A stretch of DNA of 64,000 nt from Pseudomonas brassicacearum subsp. neoaurantiaca (GTDB taxonomy: Bacteria > Pseudomonadota > Gammaproteobacteria > Pseudomonadales > Pseudomonadaceae), in contig NZ_VDLV01000063.1 in assembly GCF_013608025.1 (NCBI RefSeq), positions 246 through 64,245 of the forward strand. Reading direction: 5' to 3'. Shown here piece by piece: positions 28,977-38,145 of the stretch. Position 1 is the first letter of the stretch. Each line of letters begins with the position of its first letter. A program made the translations under genes and the position numbers. The notes beneath the pieces are model-generated. The model had not been told where the DNA came from. It searched no databases and worked only from the letters and a program-made list of their open reading frames with translations.

Positions 28977-30917
28977 TCAAGTGGTCTTGCTGGCCTTGCG
29001 CGGCGCACCGCCAGCCTTGCGCTTGGTCGGCTTGCGTTTTTTCTTCCATGGCGCCGCCCCTCGCCCGGCGGGGCTGGCCGGGCCGTTGATGGTCAGGCTC
29101 ATGCCTTGGCAGCGGGCCACATGCTTGCTCATCCAGGCGGCTTGCCGGGTGACGAACTCCTCCAGGCTCATCTCACCGCTTTGCACCATGTCCAGCGCTT
29201 GTTCCCAGATGGCGGTGGTGCCAGGATCGGCGATCGCCCGCGGCACCGCGTCGATCAGGCTGAAGGCCGCCGGGGTGGCGGACAGGGCCTTGCCGTTTTT
29301 CACCAGGTAGCCACGGTCAAGCAGGCCCTGGATGATCGAGGCCCGGGTCGCTTCGGTGCCGATGCCGGTGGTGTCCTTGAGTTTCTGCTTGAGCAGCGGA
29401 TCCTCCACCAGCTTGGCGACGTTTTTCATCGCCTTGATCAGGTCGCCTTCGGTGAATGGCTTGGGAGGCTGGGTCCAGAGGTCCTTGGGTTTCACCTCGT
29501 CCACCACGCAATCTTGACCTTCGGCCAGTGCCGGCAGGGTTTGCGGGGCGGGTGCCTCGCGGCCTCGTGCGGGCGCCAGGGCTTCGGGCAGGGCGCGTTT
29601 CCAGCCGGGCTCGACGATCTGCTTGCCGACCGCACGCAGGTCCTGCCCGGCACAATCGAAATCGGCCTGGGTCCGGTCGTATTCATGGTTGGGCAGGAAC
29701 TGCGCCAGGTAACGTGCGCGAATCAGCGTGTAGACGGCGCGTTGCTTGCCGGCGAGCTTGTCGAGGTTCTTCGCCGCCGCCGTGGGGATGATGCCGTGAT
29801 GCGCGCTGACCTTGGCGTCGTTCCAGGCCCGGGATTTGCGCTGTGGCTGCAAGTGATCGCGCAGCGGGGCGAGCCCCGGGTCGGCCTGGGCGAGGACGGC
29901 CAGGATGGCGGGCGCCTCGCTGTGCTGGCTCAAGGGCAGGAAACCGCAGTCACTGCGCGGATAGGTGATGAGCTTGTAGGTTTCGTAGAGCGATTGGGCG
30001 ATGTCCAGGGTCTCCTGGGCACCGAGGCCGAGCTTCTTCGAACAGACTTCCTGCAGGGTGCCCAGGTCGAATGGCAGCGGTGCCGCCTCGCGCAGGCGTT
30101 CGGTGCGCACCTTGACCACCCGGGCGGTGGCGGCGTTGGCCATGGCCTGTGCGGCTTCCCGGGCCAGGGCCTGATTCAGGCAGCGGTCCTGGTCGTCGCA
30201 GGCATCCGGGTCGGCGCGCCACTGGGCGGTGAATGCCGTGCCGGCGTGGCTTAGCTGGACGTCGATGGCCCAGTAGGCGACCGGTACGAAATCGGCGATG
30301 CTGCGGTCGCGGTCCACCACCAGCCGCAGAGTCGGTGTCTGCACACGGCCCACCGGGAGGACGCCCTGATAGCCGGACTGGCGTCCCAGCAAGGTGAACA
30401 GCCGGCTCATGTTCATGCCGATCAACCAGTCGGCCCGGGAGCGACCGAGAGCCGAATGGTACAGGTTGAAGGTTTCCGCCCCCGGCTTGAGGGCGGCAAG
30501 GGCCTTGCGGATCGATGCTTCGTCCAGGGCCGACAGCCACAATCGTTGGATGGGCCCGCGATAGCGGCAATGCTCCACCAGCTCCCGGGCGATCATTTCG
30601 CCCTCGCGGTCGGCATCCGTGGCGATCACCAGTTCCTTTGCTTCACCCAACAGGCGCTTGACCGCCTTGTACTGGCTGGCGGTCTTCGGCTTGACCGTCA
30701 TCTTCCATTGCGCCGGCACGATCGGCAGATCCGCCAGTACCCAGCGCTTGTAGCGGGCGTCGTAGGCATCGGGCGGGGCGGTTTCCAGCAGATGGCCGAT
30801 GCACCAGGTAACCGTGACGTTCGCGCCCAGCCAGCAGCCGTCGCCGCGCCGGGTGGCGCCCAGCACGGCGGCGATGTCCTTGGCCTGGGACGGTTTTTCA
30901 CACAGGTACAACCGCAT
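28977..30917 (-). CDS. topB: DNA topoisomerase III
   Basis: This is a type IA topoisomerase of 646 residues that decatenates DNA. The Toprim domain carries Glu 7 (LCEKPSQAKDIA) and the acidic pair in ATDADREGEM (D101, D103). The active-site Tyr 319 is in LITYPRSDCG, close to Tyr 328 of E. coli TopB. The C-terminal tail is Lys/Arg-rich without zinc fingers, as expected for TopB. The start at 30917 follows GGAAGAGG; the longer frame to 30980 has no support. Confidence 0.95.
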   Translation of the reverse strand: MRLYLCEKPSQAKDIAAVLGATRRGDGCWLGANVTVTWCIGHLLETAPPDAYDARYKRWVLADLPIVPAQWKMTVKPKTASQYKAVKRLLGEAKELVIATDADREGEMIARELVEHCRYRGPIQRLWLSALDEASIRKALAALKPGAETFNLYHSALGRSRADWLIGMNMSRLFTLLGRQSGYQGVLPVGRVQTPTLRLVVDRDRSIADFVPVAYWAIDVQLSHAGTAFTAQWRADPDACDDQDRCLNQALAREAAQAMANAATARVVKVRTERLREAAPLPFDLGTLQEVCSKKLGLGAQETLDIAQSLYETYKLITYPRSDCGFLPLSQHSEAPAILAVLAQADPGLAPLRDHLQPQRKSRAWNDAKVSAHHGIIPTAAAKNLDKLAGKQRAVYTLIRARYLAQFLPNHEYDRTQADFDCAGQDLRAVGKQIVEPGWKRALPEALAPARGREAPAPQTLPALAEGQDCVVDEVKPKDLWTQPPKPFTEGDLIKAMKNVAKLVEDPLLKQKLKDTTGIGTEATRASIIQGLLDRGYLVKNGKALSATPAAFSLIDAVPRAIADPGTTAIWEQALDMVQSGEMSLEEFVTRQAAWMSKHVARCQGMSLTINGPASPAGRGAAPWKKKRKPTKRKAGGAPRKASKTT

Positions 30918-31156
30918 AGCGCCTCTTCCTAAGCAGGTTTCATGGGGCGCTAGCATGGTCAGGGATCGACGCCGGGGCAAGCTTTATCTGTATGGATATA
31001 CAGATAAAACGTTGCGCTGCGTTGCGACGATCGCCAGGCGCAACGCCCGGCGCCTGTGTGGACAAGCAGAATGAATTAATCGCCAGGGCATCGCTCATAA
31101 CTTGCAGAGCGGGTGAAACCGCAAGGCAAGTTAATGGAATCAGGGAGAGTCACTTC

Positions 31157-31564
31157 ATGAATTCGATGCCGAAGGGCAACGGACAGGCGACCACACGTTT
31201 GATTCTCGTTGTTGAGGATGACCCGACCATCCTGGAGTTTCTCTGTGAAATCCTGGAGGACGAAGGTTTTGTCGTCGAGCCTCGGGAAAGCGCCGATTCG
31301 GCGTTGACCTTTCTTGAGGAAAGCGCCGATTACGTGGATCTGCTACTCACCGACATCACCATGCCTGGGGCAATGGACGGAGCCGACCTGGCGAACCTGA
31401 CCGGGGATCGCTGGCCGCAGATTCCGCTACTGATCATGTCCGGCTACGAGACGCCGGAAAGCGCCGGGATCAAGCATCAGGCCTCGTTCATTGCCAAGCC
31501 GTGGGCGCTGGGGCAGATGCTGGATCTGGTGGAAAGCACGGTCAAGAGCCATCAAGTACATTGA
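31157..31564 (+). CDS. Single-domain response regulator
   Basis: This is a 135-residue receiver-only protein. The acidic pocket is E20-D21-D22 (VVEDDPT), the phosphoacceptor is Asp 66 in LLTDITMPG, and the conserved Lys 114 is in IAKPW. The ADLANLTGDRWP segment resembles CheY-like proteins paired with HWE or hybrid kinases, and the receiver at the end of the kinase at 55542. No histidine kinase gene is adjacent. GGGAGAG precedes the ATG. Confidence 0.88.
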   Translation: MNSMPKGNGQATTRLILVVEDDPTILEFLCEILEDEGFVVEPRESADSALTFLEESADYVDLLLTDITMPGAMDGADLANLTGDRWPQIPLLIMSGYETPESAGIKHQASFIAKPWALGQMLDLVESTVKSHQVH

Positions 31565-31610
31565 ACAAATGATGCGGCCCCGCGGCGAGGACCTTGCTCC
31601 CGCTAGGGCT

Positions 31611-31716
31611 GTGTAGGAGCTGGCGAAGCCTGCGATCTTTTGATCTTGATCTTTCGCTTGGGATTCAAGTGGCAGGGGAAAGATCGCAGCCTCGCTTCGC
31701 TCGGCAGCTCCTACAC
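31611..31716. repeat. REP-like inverted repeat, fourth type (GTGTAGGAGCTGGCGAAGCCTGCGATC)
   Basis: GTGTAGGAGCTGGCGAAGCC and its inverted partner (GGCAGCTCCTACAC) flank a core containing GATCTTTTGATCTTGATC. A decayed half-copy of the type 2 element lies just before it (31582-31608). Only one copy of this type occurs in the window. Confidence 0.75.
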
Positions 31717-31732
31717 AGCTCCCGCCGGTTTT

Positions 31733-33355
31733 TCAGTTTTTATCCAGGTCCACGTTCCGCGTTTCCCGCAGGCAGATCATCCCGACCACCAGGCTCACGC
31801 CCGTAATCACCACCGGGTACCACAGCCCGTAGAAGATATCTCCGGTGTAGACCACCAGGGCAAACGACACCGTGGGCAGGAAACCGCCGAACCAGCCGTT
31901 GCCGATGTGGTAGGGCAGGGACATGGAGGTGTAGCGGATCCGGGTCGGGAACAGTTCGACCATCAGCGCCGCCAGCGGTCCGTAGCACATGGCCGAGATA
32001 ATGATCAGCGCGACGATGAGGGCGACGATCATCGGCCGATTGATCTGCTGGGCATCGGCTTTTTGCGGATAGCCCGCCAAGGTCACTGCGCCGCGCAGGG
32101 CGGCCTCGTCGTAGCCTTCGAGTTTCACGTCGCCGACATTCACTTGCACCGGGCTGCCGGCCGGTGCGGCGACGCTGCTGTAGGGCAGGCCTTGCTTGAC
32201 CAGGAAAGTCTTGACCTTGTCGCACGGGCTGTCGAAACGCGCCTTGCCCACTGGGTCGAACTGGAAGGTGCAGGTGGCCGGGTCGGCGATCACACTGATC
32301 GGCGCCTGGCGGCTGGCTTGGTCGATGGCCGGGTTGGCGTAATGGGCGAGGGTCTTGAAAATCGGGAAGTACAGGGCGGTCGCCAGCAGCAGGCCGATCA
32401 TCAATACCGGTTTGCGCCCGACCTTATCCGACAGCCAACCGAAAAAGATGAAGAACGGTGCGCCGATCACCACGCTGACAATCAGCAGGCTGTTGGCCAG
32501 GGCCGGGTCCATCTTGAGGAATTGGGTGAGAAAGAACAGCACGTAGAACTGCGCGGCGTAGAACGTCACCGCTTGCCCGGCGTTGATGCTGAACAGGGCG
32601 ATCAGCACCACCTTCAGGTTTTCCCATTTGCCGAACGATTCGCGGATCGGTGCCTTGCAGCACTTGCCTTCTTCTTTCATTTTCAGGAAGGCCGGCGACT
32701 CGTGCAGGCTCAGGCGAATCCAGGTGGAAATGCCCAGCAGCAGGATCGACAGCAGGAACGGGATGCGCCAGCCCCAGACCTCGAATTGATCGCCGGTGAA
32801 GTAGCGGCAACCGAGGACCACCAGCAGCGACAGCAACAGCCCGAGGGTCGCGGTGGACTGAATCCAACTGGTGTGGAAACCGCGCTTGCCGATGGGTGCG
32901 TGCTCGGCGACGTAAGTCGCCGCGCCGCCGTATTCGCCGCCCAGGGCCAGTCCCTGGAGCATGCGCAGCACCACCAGGATGATCGGCGCAGCGATACCGA
33001 TGCTGGCGTAGTTGGGCAGCAGGCCGACGCAGAAAGTGGCCAGGCCCATGAGCACGATGGTCGCCAGGAAGGTGTACTTGCGGCCGATCATGTCCCCCAG
33101 CCGCCCGAACACCAGCGCACCGAACGGCCGCACGATGAAGCCGGCGGCGAAGGCCATCAGGGCGAAAATGAACGCGGTGGTGTCGTTCACCCCGGCGAAG
33201 AACTGTTTGCTGATCACCGCCGCGAGGGCGCCGTAGAGGAAAAAGTCGTACCACTCGAACACCGTCCCGAGGGACGAGGCGAAGATGACTTTCTGGGTTT
33301 CCTGGCTGGTGCCGGCGCTGCGCGTGGCTTCCAGGGGCTGAACATGTTCAGACAT
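31733..33355 (-). CDS. MFS transporter, metabolite:H+ symporter (MHS) family
   Basis: This is a 540-residue inner-membrane symporter with 12 predicted helices and MHS signatures: EWYDFFLYG (34-42), RPFGALVFGRLGDMIGRK (76-93) and GGEYGGAATYVAEH. It is about 100 residues longer than ProP/ShiA because of a soluble insertion at about 338-440 containing two cysteines (362, 378), between the eighth and ninth helices. Substrate unknown. It is followed on the same strand, after a REPIN on its upstream side, by a GMC oxidoreductase gene, whose substrate it could import. Confidence 0.85.
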   Translation of the reverse strand: MSEHVQPLEATRSAGTSQETQKVIFASSLGTVFEWYDFFLYGALAAVISKQFFAGVNDTTAFIFALMAFAAGFIVRPFGALVFGRLGDMIGRKYTFLATIVLMGLATFCVGLLPNYASIGIAAPIILVVLRMLQGLALGGEYGGAATYVAEHAPIGKRGFHTSWIQSTATLGLLLSLLVVLGCRYFTGDQFEVWGWRIPFLLSILLLGISTWIRLSLHESPAFLKMKEEGKCCKAPIRESFGKWENLKVVLIALFSINAGQAVTFYAAQFYVLFFLTQFLKMDPALANSLLIVSVVIGAPFFIFFGWLSDKVGRKPVLMIGLLLATALYFPIFKTLAHYANPAIDQASRQAPISVIADPATCTFQFDPVGKARFDSPCDKVKTFLVKQGLPYSSVAAPAGSPVQVNVGDVKLEGYDEAALRGAVTLAGYPQKADAQQINRPMIVALIVALIIISAMCYGPLAALMVELFPTRIRYTSMSLPYHIGNGWFGGFLPTVSFALVVYTGDIFYGLWYPVVITGVSLVVGMICLRETRNVDLDKN

Positions 33356-33455
33356 AGCGGTATCCCTCACAGTGATTGTTTTTGTTGTTCCACTGCGACG
33401 CCGGGTGGGGCGTCTCCTGATTTGACGCACTTTCCTTGAATCGACTCATGCCCCC

Positions 33456-33543
33456 TGTGGGAGCGAGCTTGCTCGCGATAGCGGTTTGTCTGAAACGTAG
33501 GCGTTGGATGTGCCGCCGTCATCGCGAGCAAGCTCGCTCCCAC
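33456..33543. repeat. REPIN, type 3
   Basis: Inverted TGTGGGAGCGAGCTTGCTCGCGA copies lie between the GMC gene and the MHS transporter gene, which are on the same strand. Confidence 0.85.
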
Positions 33544-33562
33544 AAGGGAGCTTCTGAGATCT

Positions 33563-35206
33563 TCAGACCGTGGCCGGCTCCTTTTGGCTCGTGATGCTTA
33601 CGGTGGCGGGTTCGAGGATCATCCGCGCCGCCTTCTCGGCAATCATCAACGTTGGCGAGCAGGTGTTGCCCGAGGTGATTCGCGGCATGATCGAGGCGTC
33701 GGCGATGCGCAGGCCCTTGATGCCGTGCACGCGCAGTTGCGCATCCACCACTGCGTCGCCGTCCTGGCCCATGCGACACGTGCCCACCGGATGGAAAATC
33801 GTCGTGCCGATGCGGGCGGCGGCCTGGTGCAGTTCCTCTTCGGTTTGCAGGCTCGCGCCCGGCAGGTATTCCACCGGCTTGAAGGCGCCGAGGGCCGGGG
33901 AGGCGACGATCCGTCGGGTCAGGCGGATGGCGTCGGCGGCGACCCGCAGGTCTTCTGGGTGGCTCAGGTAATTGGGCTGGATCAGCGGCGCCTCACCCGG
34001 CTCGGCCGAACGGATGTCCACCCGCCCGCGGCTCATCGGGCGCAAGTCACACACCGACGCGGTGAACGCCGGGAAGCTGTGCAACGGTTCGCCGAAACGT
34101 TCCAGGGACAACGGTTGCACGTGGTATTCGAGGTTGGCCGAGGTCTGTTCCGGCCCCGAGCGGGCGAACGCGCCGAGTTGGCTGGGGGCCATGGACAGCG
34201 GGCCGCTGCGGTCATACAGGTAACGCAGGCCCATGCCCATCTTGCCCCACAGCGTGCCGGCGATCTGATTCAGGGTGCGGGCGTTTTCCAGTTGATAGAT
34301 CAGCCGCAGTTGCAGGTGATCCTGCAGATTGCCACCCACGCCCGGCAACTCGTGCGTCACACCGATGCCCAAGCGTTGCAGCAGGCTGCGCGGGCCGATC
34401 CCGGAACGCTGCAAGATGCCCGGCGACCCGACGGCGCCAGCACACAGGACGATTTCCTTGCGAGCCTTGAAGCTCATTGTCTTACCTTGCCAGCGTGCGC
34501 TGACAGCGTGGGCGCGGTCATCGCGCAACAGCACGCGGTCGACTTCGACCTCGGTCAGCACCGTCAGGTTGGGGCGATTGCGAATCGGCTTGAGGAAGGC
34601 CTTGGCCGCGTTCCAGCGCACCCCGGCCTTCTGGTTGACCTGGAAGTAGCCACACCCTTCGTTGTCACCGCCATTGAAATCCTCGACGCTGGGGATGCCG
34701 CTCTGTTCGGCGGCGGTGCGGAAGGCATCGAGGATCGGCCATGACAGGCGCTGGCGTTCGACTCGCCATTCGCCGGCCGCGCCGTGGATTTCGGAATCGC
34801 CCGCGAAGTGGTTTTCGCTCTGCCTGAACAATGGCAGCACGTCTTTCCAGGCCCAGCCAGGATTGCCTTCGGCGGCCCAGCCATCGTAGTCCGCGGCCTG
34901 GCCACGCATGTAGATCATGCCGTTGATTGATGAACAGCCGCCCAGGACCTTGCCGCGCGGATAGCTCAGGGCGCGTCCTTGCAGGCCCGGTTGGGCTTCG
35001 GTCTTGAAGCACCAGTCGGTGCGCGGGTTGCCGATGCAGAACAGGTAGCCGACCGGGATGTGAATCCACGGATAGTTATCGCGCCCGCCGGCTTCGAGCA
35101 GCAGCACCCGGTGTTGCGGGTTGGCCGAAAGCCGATTGGCCAGCAAGCACCCGGCAGGGCCGGCACCCACGATCACGTAATCGTATTCATCGACGACAGG
35201 TTGCAT
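33563..35206 (-). CDS. GMC-family FAD oxidoreductase
   Basis: This is a 547-residue flavoprotein that oxidises an alcohol, of the choline dehydrogenase/alcohol dehydrogenase group. The dinucleotide-binding GAGPAG is at 14-19 and the GMC signature GKVLGGCSSINGMIY near 90. Active-site His 472 is in FHPVGTCRMG and the second residue is Asn 514 in SGNTCSPT, the His/Asn pair of choline dehydrogenase-like members. No signal peptide. It is divergent from a LysR regulator, with the MHS transporter downstream; the exact substrate is not determinable here. Confidence 0.88.
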   Translation of the reverse strand: MQPVVDEYDYVIVGAGPAGCLLANRLSANPQHRVLLLEAGGRDNYPWIHIPVGYLFCIGNPRTDWCFKTEAQPGLQGRALSYPRGKVLGGCSSINGMIYMRGQAADYDGWAAEGNPGWAWKDVLPLFRQSENHFAGDSEIHGAAGEWRVERQRLSWPILDAFRTAAEQSGIPSVEDFNGGDNEGCGYFQVNQKAGVRWNAAKAFLKPIRNRPNLTVLTEVEVDRVLLRDDRAHAVSARWQGKTMSFKARKEIVLCAGAVGSPGILQRSGIGPRSLLQRLGIGVTHELPGVGGNLQDHLQLRLIYQLENARTLNQIAGTLWGKMGMGLRYLYDRSGPLSMAPSQLGAFARSGPEQTSANLEYHVQPLSLERFGEPLHSFPAFTASVCDLRPMSRGRVDIRSAEPGEAPLIQPNYLSHPEDLRVAADAIRLTRRIVASPALGAFKPVEYLPGASLQTEEELHQAAARIGTTIFHPVGTCRMGQDGDAVVDAQLRVHGIKGLRIADASIMPRITSGNTCSPTLMIAEKAARMILEPATVSITSQKEPATV

Positions 35207-35247
35207 TCGCGACCTCGTTTATTGTTTTTGTGGCATTCATCCTAGTT

Positions 35248-35277
35248 GTTAGTTTTCGTCAAAAGAATGTTAGTTTT
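35248..35277. promoter_or_regulatory. Direct repeats between GMC and LysR genes
   Basis: GTTAGTTTT occurs at 35248-35256 and again at 35269-35277, exactly 21 bases apart (two helical turns), in the 132-base divergent promoter region. It is a plausible binding region for the LysR protein. Confidence 0.4.
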
Positions 35278-35338
35278 TGCGCAGCCGCTGTGTGTTTATA
35301 AACAGTCCTGCCTTCAGGCCCACCCAAGGATCGCCCCC

Positions 35339-36223
35339 ATGTTCGACTGGAATGACTTGCGTTATTTCCTGGAGCTGCAACGCAGCGGGCGTTTGTTGAC
35401 GGCTGCACGGCGCCTGAATACCACTCACGCCACGGTGGCGCGGCACATCGAGGCCATCGAGAAAAGCCTCGGCACCGCGCTGTTCGTCCAGCATGCCCAG
35501 GGCTACGAGTTGACCCCGGCCGGCGAGACGTTGCTCAAGCATGCCGAAGCCATGGAGAACGTGGCATTGCTGGCCCAGGAGGACATCACCCAATCCAGCG
35601 CACCCTTGGGCAAGATCCGCCTGGGGGTGACGGAAGGGCTTGGCATCATGTTCCTGGCCAGTCGCATGGACGGGTTGTTCCAGCGTTATCCGGGGCTGGA
35701 GGTGGAACTGGTGGCGGTGCCGCGCTTCGTCAGCATCCTCAACCGCGAGGCGGAAATCAGCATCCACCTCGAACGCCCGGCGGCCGACCTGTTGGTGACG
35801 CGCAAGCTCACCGACTACAGCCTGGCGCTCTATGCCAGCCAGGCCTACCTGGATCGCTCGCCGCCCTTGCGCAGCCGCGAGGACTTGGCCCGACACGCCT
35901 GGATCGGCTACGTCGACGACCTGTTGTTCAGCCAGGAACTGATGTTTCTCAACAGCTTTTGCCGCAAGCCTCGGGTGGTGTTCCACAGCACCAGCGTGAT
36001 CGCCCAGCAACAGGCCGCGCGATCGGGCCTGGGGATCGCCGTGTTGCCGTGCTACATGGCCAGCGGCGACCCGACGCTGGTGCCGCTGTTGCCGGACGAA
36101 ACCATCCGCCGCAGCTACTGGATCAGCACCCGCCGCGAACTGCACAAGTCCGTACGGTTGCGCGTGCTGTGGGATTACGTGGTGCAGTTGTGCGAGCGCG
36201 AGCAGAGGTTGCTGTTGCCCTGA
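35339..36223 (+). CDS. LysR-family regulator
   Basis: This is a 294-residue regulator. The N-terminal HTH (FDWNDLRYFLELQRSGRLL, THATVARHIEAIEKSLG) is of the type found in the group that often regulates an adjacent oxidoreductase. The substrate-binding domain follows from about residue 88. The ATG at 35339 follows AAGGA. It is divergent from the GMC gene, so it probably controls the GMC-MHS pair. Confidence 0.85.
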   Translation: MFDWNDLRYFLELQRSGRLLTAARRLNTTHATVARHIEAIEKSLGTALFVQHAQGYELTPAGETLLKHAEAMENVALLAQEDITQSSAPLGKIRLGVTEGLGIMFLASRMDGLFQRYPGLEVELVAVPRFVSILNREAEISIHLERPAADLLVTRKLTDYSLALYASQAYLDRSPPLRSREDLARHAWIGYVDDLLFSQELMFLNSFCRKPRVVFHSTSVIAQQQAARSGLGIAVLPCYMASGDPTLVPLLPDETIRRSYWISTRRELHKSVRLRVLWDYVVQLCEREQRLLLP

Positions 36224-36354
36224 GCATTGCCCGGTGGCGAGGGTGTCCGCTCAAGTCCGATTTATGGCCCGCAATGACCTCAAGCCAAAACGCTGGGGTG
36301 CCTTAGTGTGGAAGCTGTCAGACCCACAATAAGAAAGCGCCGCGAGAGGGCCCT

Positions 36355-36729
36355 ATGCGGTTACCTAGGTTTTCGCTGCACCCTGCCATTTCCATCGTGT
36401 TACTCACCCTGTTGGCAGGTTGCGATGACGCACCCACGCCACCCACGCCACCCACGCCCACCGCGATCACGGCCATGCCCGGCGATGCGTCGCTGGCTCG
36501 GACCTACGACAGCAGTTGCAAGCTCTGTCACGCCAATCCCGCCGCCGGAGCGCCGTTGACCGGCGATACCAATGCCTGGGCCCCGCGCCTGGCACAGGGC
36601 GCCGAGACTCTGCTCGATCATGCGATCAACGGCTACAACGGCATGCCACCGATGGGGCTGTGCATGCACTGTTCCGAGGAGCAGTTCCTGGCCCTGATTG
36701 CCTTCATGTCTGGACAACGATTCCAATAA
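36355..36729 (+). CDS. Lipoprotein c-type cytochrome
   Basis: This is a 124-residue protein with a lipoprotein signal ending LLAGC (Cys 23) and a Pro/Thr linker (APTPPTPPTPTA). The monohaem domain has C55-K-L-C58-H59 and a likely Met axial ligand in NGMPPMGLC. A second Cys pair, C-M-H-C near 102-105, is typical of cytochrome c5-like proteins and may form a disulfide. It should carry electrons on the periplasmic face. It is the first of three exported proteins in one operon; the next gene starts 21 bases on. Confidence 0.88.
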   Translation: MRLPRFSLHPAISIVLLTLLAGCDDAPTPPTPPTPTAITAMPGDASLARTYDSSCKLCHANPAAGAPLTGDTNAWAPRLAQGAETLLDHAINGYNGMPPMGLCMHCSEEQFLALIAFMSGQRFQ

Positions 36730-36750
36730 TCCAACAAGGGGTTTTCCGGC

Positions 36751-38145
36751 ATGACCATGGATTACTCGAGACGTCGATTGCTGCAACAGGCCGGCGTTGT
36801 CGCGGCCCTCACTGCGCTGGGCAGCCAGGGCGCATTGGCCGAACTGATGCGCGCGCCGCGATTGATTCCGTGGCGCAATTGGTCGGGCGCCCAAAGCTGC
36901 CTGCCTGCCGCGCGCCTCGCCCCTCAGGATCTGGATGAACTGGTGCAGGTGGTGCGTCGCGCCGAGGGGCGGATCCGCCCGGTGGGTTCCGGCCATTCCT
37001 TCAGTGCCTTGGTGCCCACGGATGGGACCTTGCTCTCCTTGAGTTTTTTCAGCGGCCTGCTGGATCACGACGCGGCCAGCCTGCAGGCGGAGTTCGGCGG
37101 TGGTACGCCGATGTCGCGCATGGGCCCGGCGCTCCAGGCTATCGGCCAGGCGCTGCCGAACATGGCCGACGTCGACTACCAGACCCTGGCCGGTGCCATC
37201 GCCACCTCGACCCATGGCACGGGCAAGGCGTTCGGTTCCTATTCCTCCCAAGTCATCGGCCTGCAACTGGTCACGGCCAATGGCGAGGTGCTCGATTGCG
37301 ATGCCAGGCAGCATCCCGAGGTGCTCAATGCAGGCCGGGTATCCCTGGGCGCCTTGGGGCTGATAACCCGCGTGCGCCTGCAAAACCGCCCGTCCTATCG
37401 ATTGCGCGAACACCAGTGGGTCGCCAAGACCGAGGAATTGCTCGAAGACGTGGAAGCCAACACCCGCGACAACCAGCATTGGGAAATGCAGGTCGTGACG
37501 CACTCGGACTATGCGTTGTCGATCACCTTGAACGAAACCACCGACCCCGCCACGCCGCCCATCAGTCCCGAGGAGGAGGGCGGCAACGAATTCGTCAGCG
37601 TGATCGAAAACCTCGACAAGTACGGCAGTGATTTTCCGGCGACCCGCCGGGCCTTGCTCAACAGCCTGCGCTGGGTGGCCGATTTCGATGATCGGGTCGG
37701 CGACTCCCATGATATCTACGCCAACGCCCGCACCGTGCGCTTCAACGAAATGGAGTACTCGGTGCCGGCTGACCAGGGCCCGGCCTGCCTGCGGGAAATC
37801 CTCGCGCTGATCCGCGACAAGAACCTGCGCACCTGGTTTCCCATCGAGTATCGCTACGTGAAGGCCGATGACATTCCCTTGAGCATGTTCGAAGGCCGGG
37901 ACAGCTGCGCCATCTCCGTGCACCAGCATTACCAGATGGATCACCACAACTTCTTCGCGGCCATCGAACCGATTTTCTGGAAATACCAGGGGCGCCCGCA
38001 CTGGGGCAAGTTGCATTCGCTCAACGCCAGGACACTACAAGCGTTGTATCCGCGCTGGGATGAATTCGTCCGGGTGCGCCAGGCCCTGGACCCGGGCGGC
38101 AAGTTTCTCAATGGGCATCTTTCGACAATCCTGGGGGTGAACTGA
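36751..38145 (+). CDS. Exported sugar-lactone oxidase-like FAD dehydrogenase
   Basis: This is a 464-residue VAO-fold flavoprotein of the D-arabinono-1,4-lactone/L-gulonolactone oxidase family. A twin-arginine signal (SRRRLLQQAG, cleavage near 30) predicts export after folding with FAD. The FAD-binding motif GSGHSFS at 79-85 holds His 82, the position of covalent flavin attachment in family members. Other marks are TSTHGTG and the C-terminal PHWGKLHSL. The adjacent cytochrome gene suggests it acts as a dehydrogenase passing electrons to cytochrome c. The stop overlaps the next start by one base. Confidence 0.85.
   Translation: MTMDYSRRRLLQQAGVVAALTALGSQGALAELMRAPRLIPWRNWSGAQSCLPAARLAPQDLDELVQVVRRAEGRIRPVGSGHSFSALVPTDGTLLSLSFFSGLLDHDAASLQAEFGGGTPMSRMGPALQAIGQALPNMADVDYQTLAGAIATSTHGTGKAFGSYSSQVIGLQLVTANGEVLDCDARQHPEVLNAGRVSLGALGLITRVRLQNRPSYRLREHQWVAKTEELLEDVEANTRDNQHWEMQVVTHSDYALSITLNETTDPATPPISPEEEGGNEFVSVIENLDKYGSDFPATRRALLNSLRWVADFDDRVGDSHDIYANARTVRFNEMEYSVPADQGPACLREILALIRDKNLRTWFPIEYRYVKADDIPLSMFEGRDSCAISVHQHYQMDHHNFFAAIEPIFWKYQGRPHWGKLHSLNARTLQALYPRWDEFVRVRQALDPGGKFLNGHLSTILGVN

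Noticed and set aside
31640..33439. 599-codon plus-strand frame opposite the MHS transporter
   Set aside because: The translated sequence is His/Gln/Arg-rich and low in structure, a shadow of the real gene.
36400..38016. 538-codon minus-strand frame opposite the cytochrome and lactone oxidase genes
   Set aside because: The plus strand holds haem, Tat and FAD motifs. The antisense frame has none.
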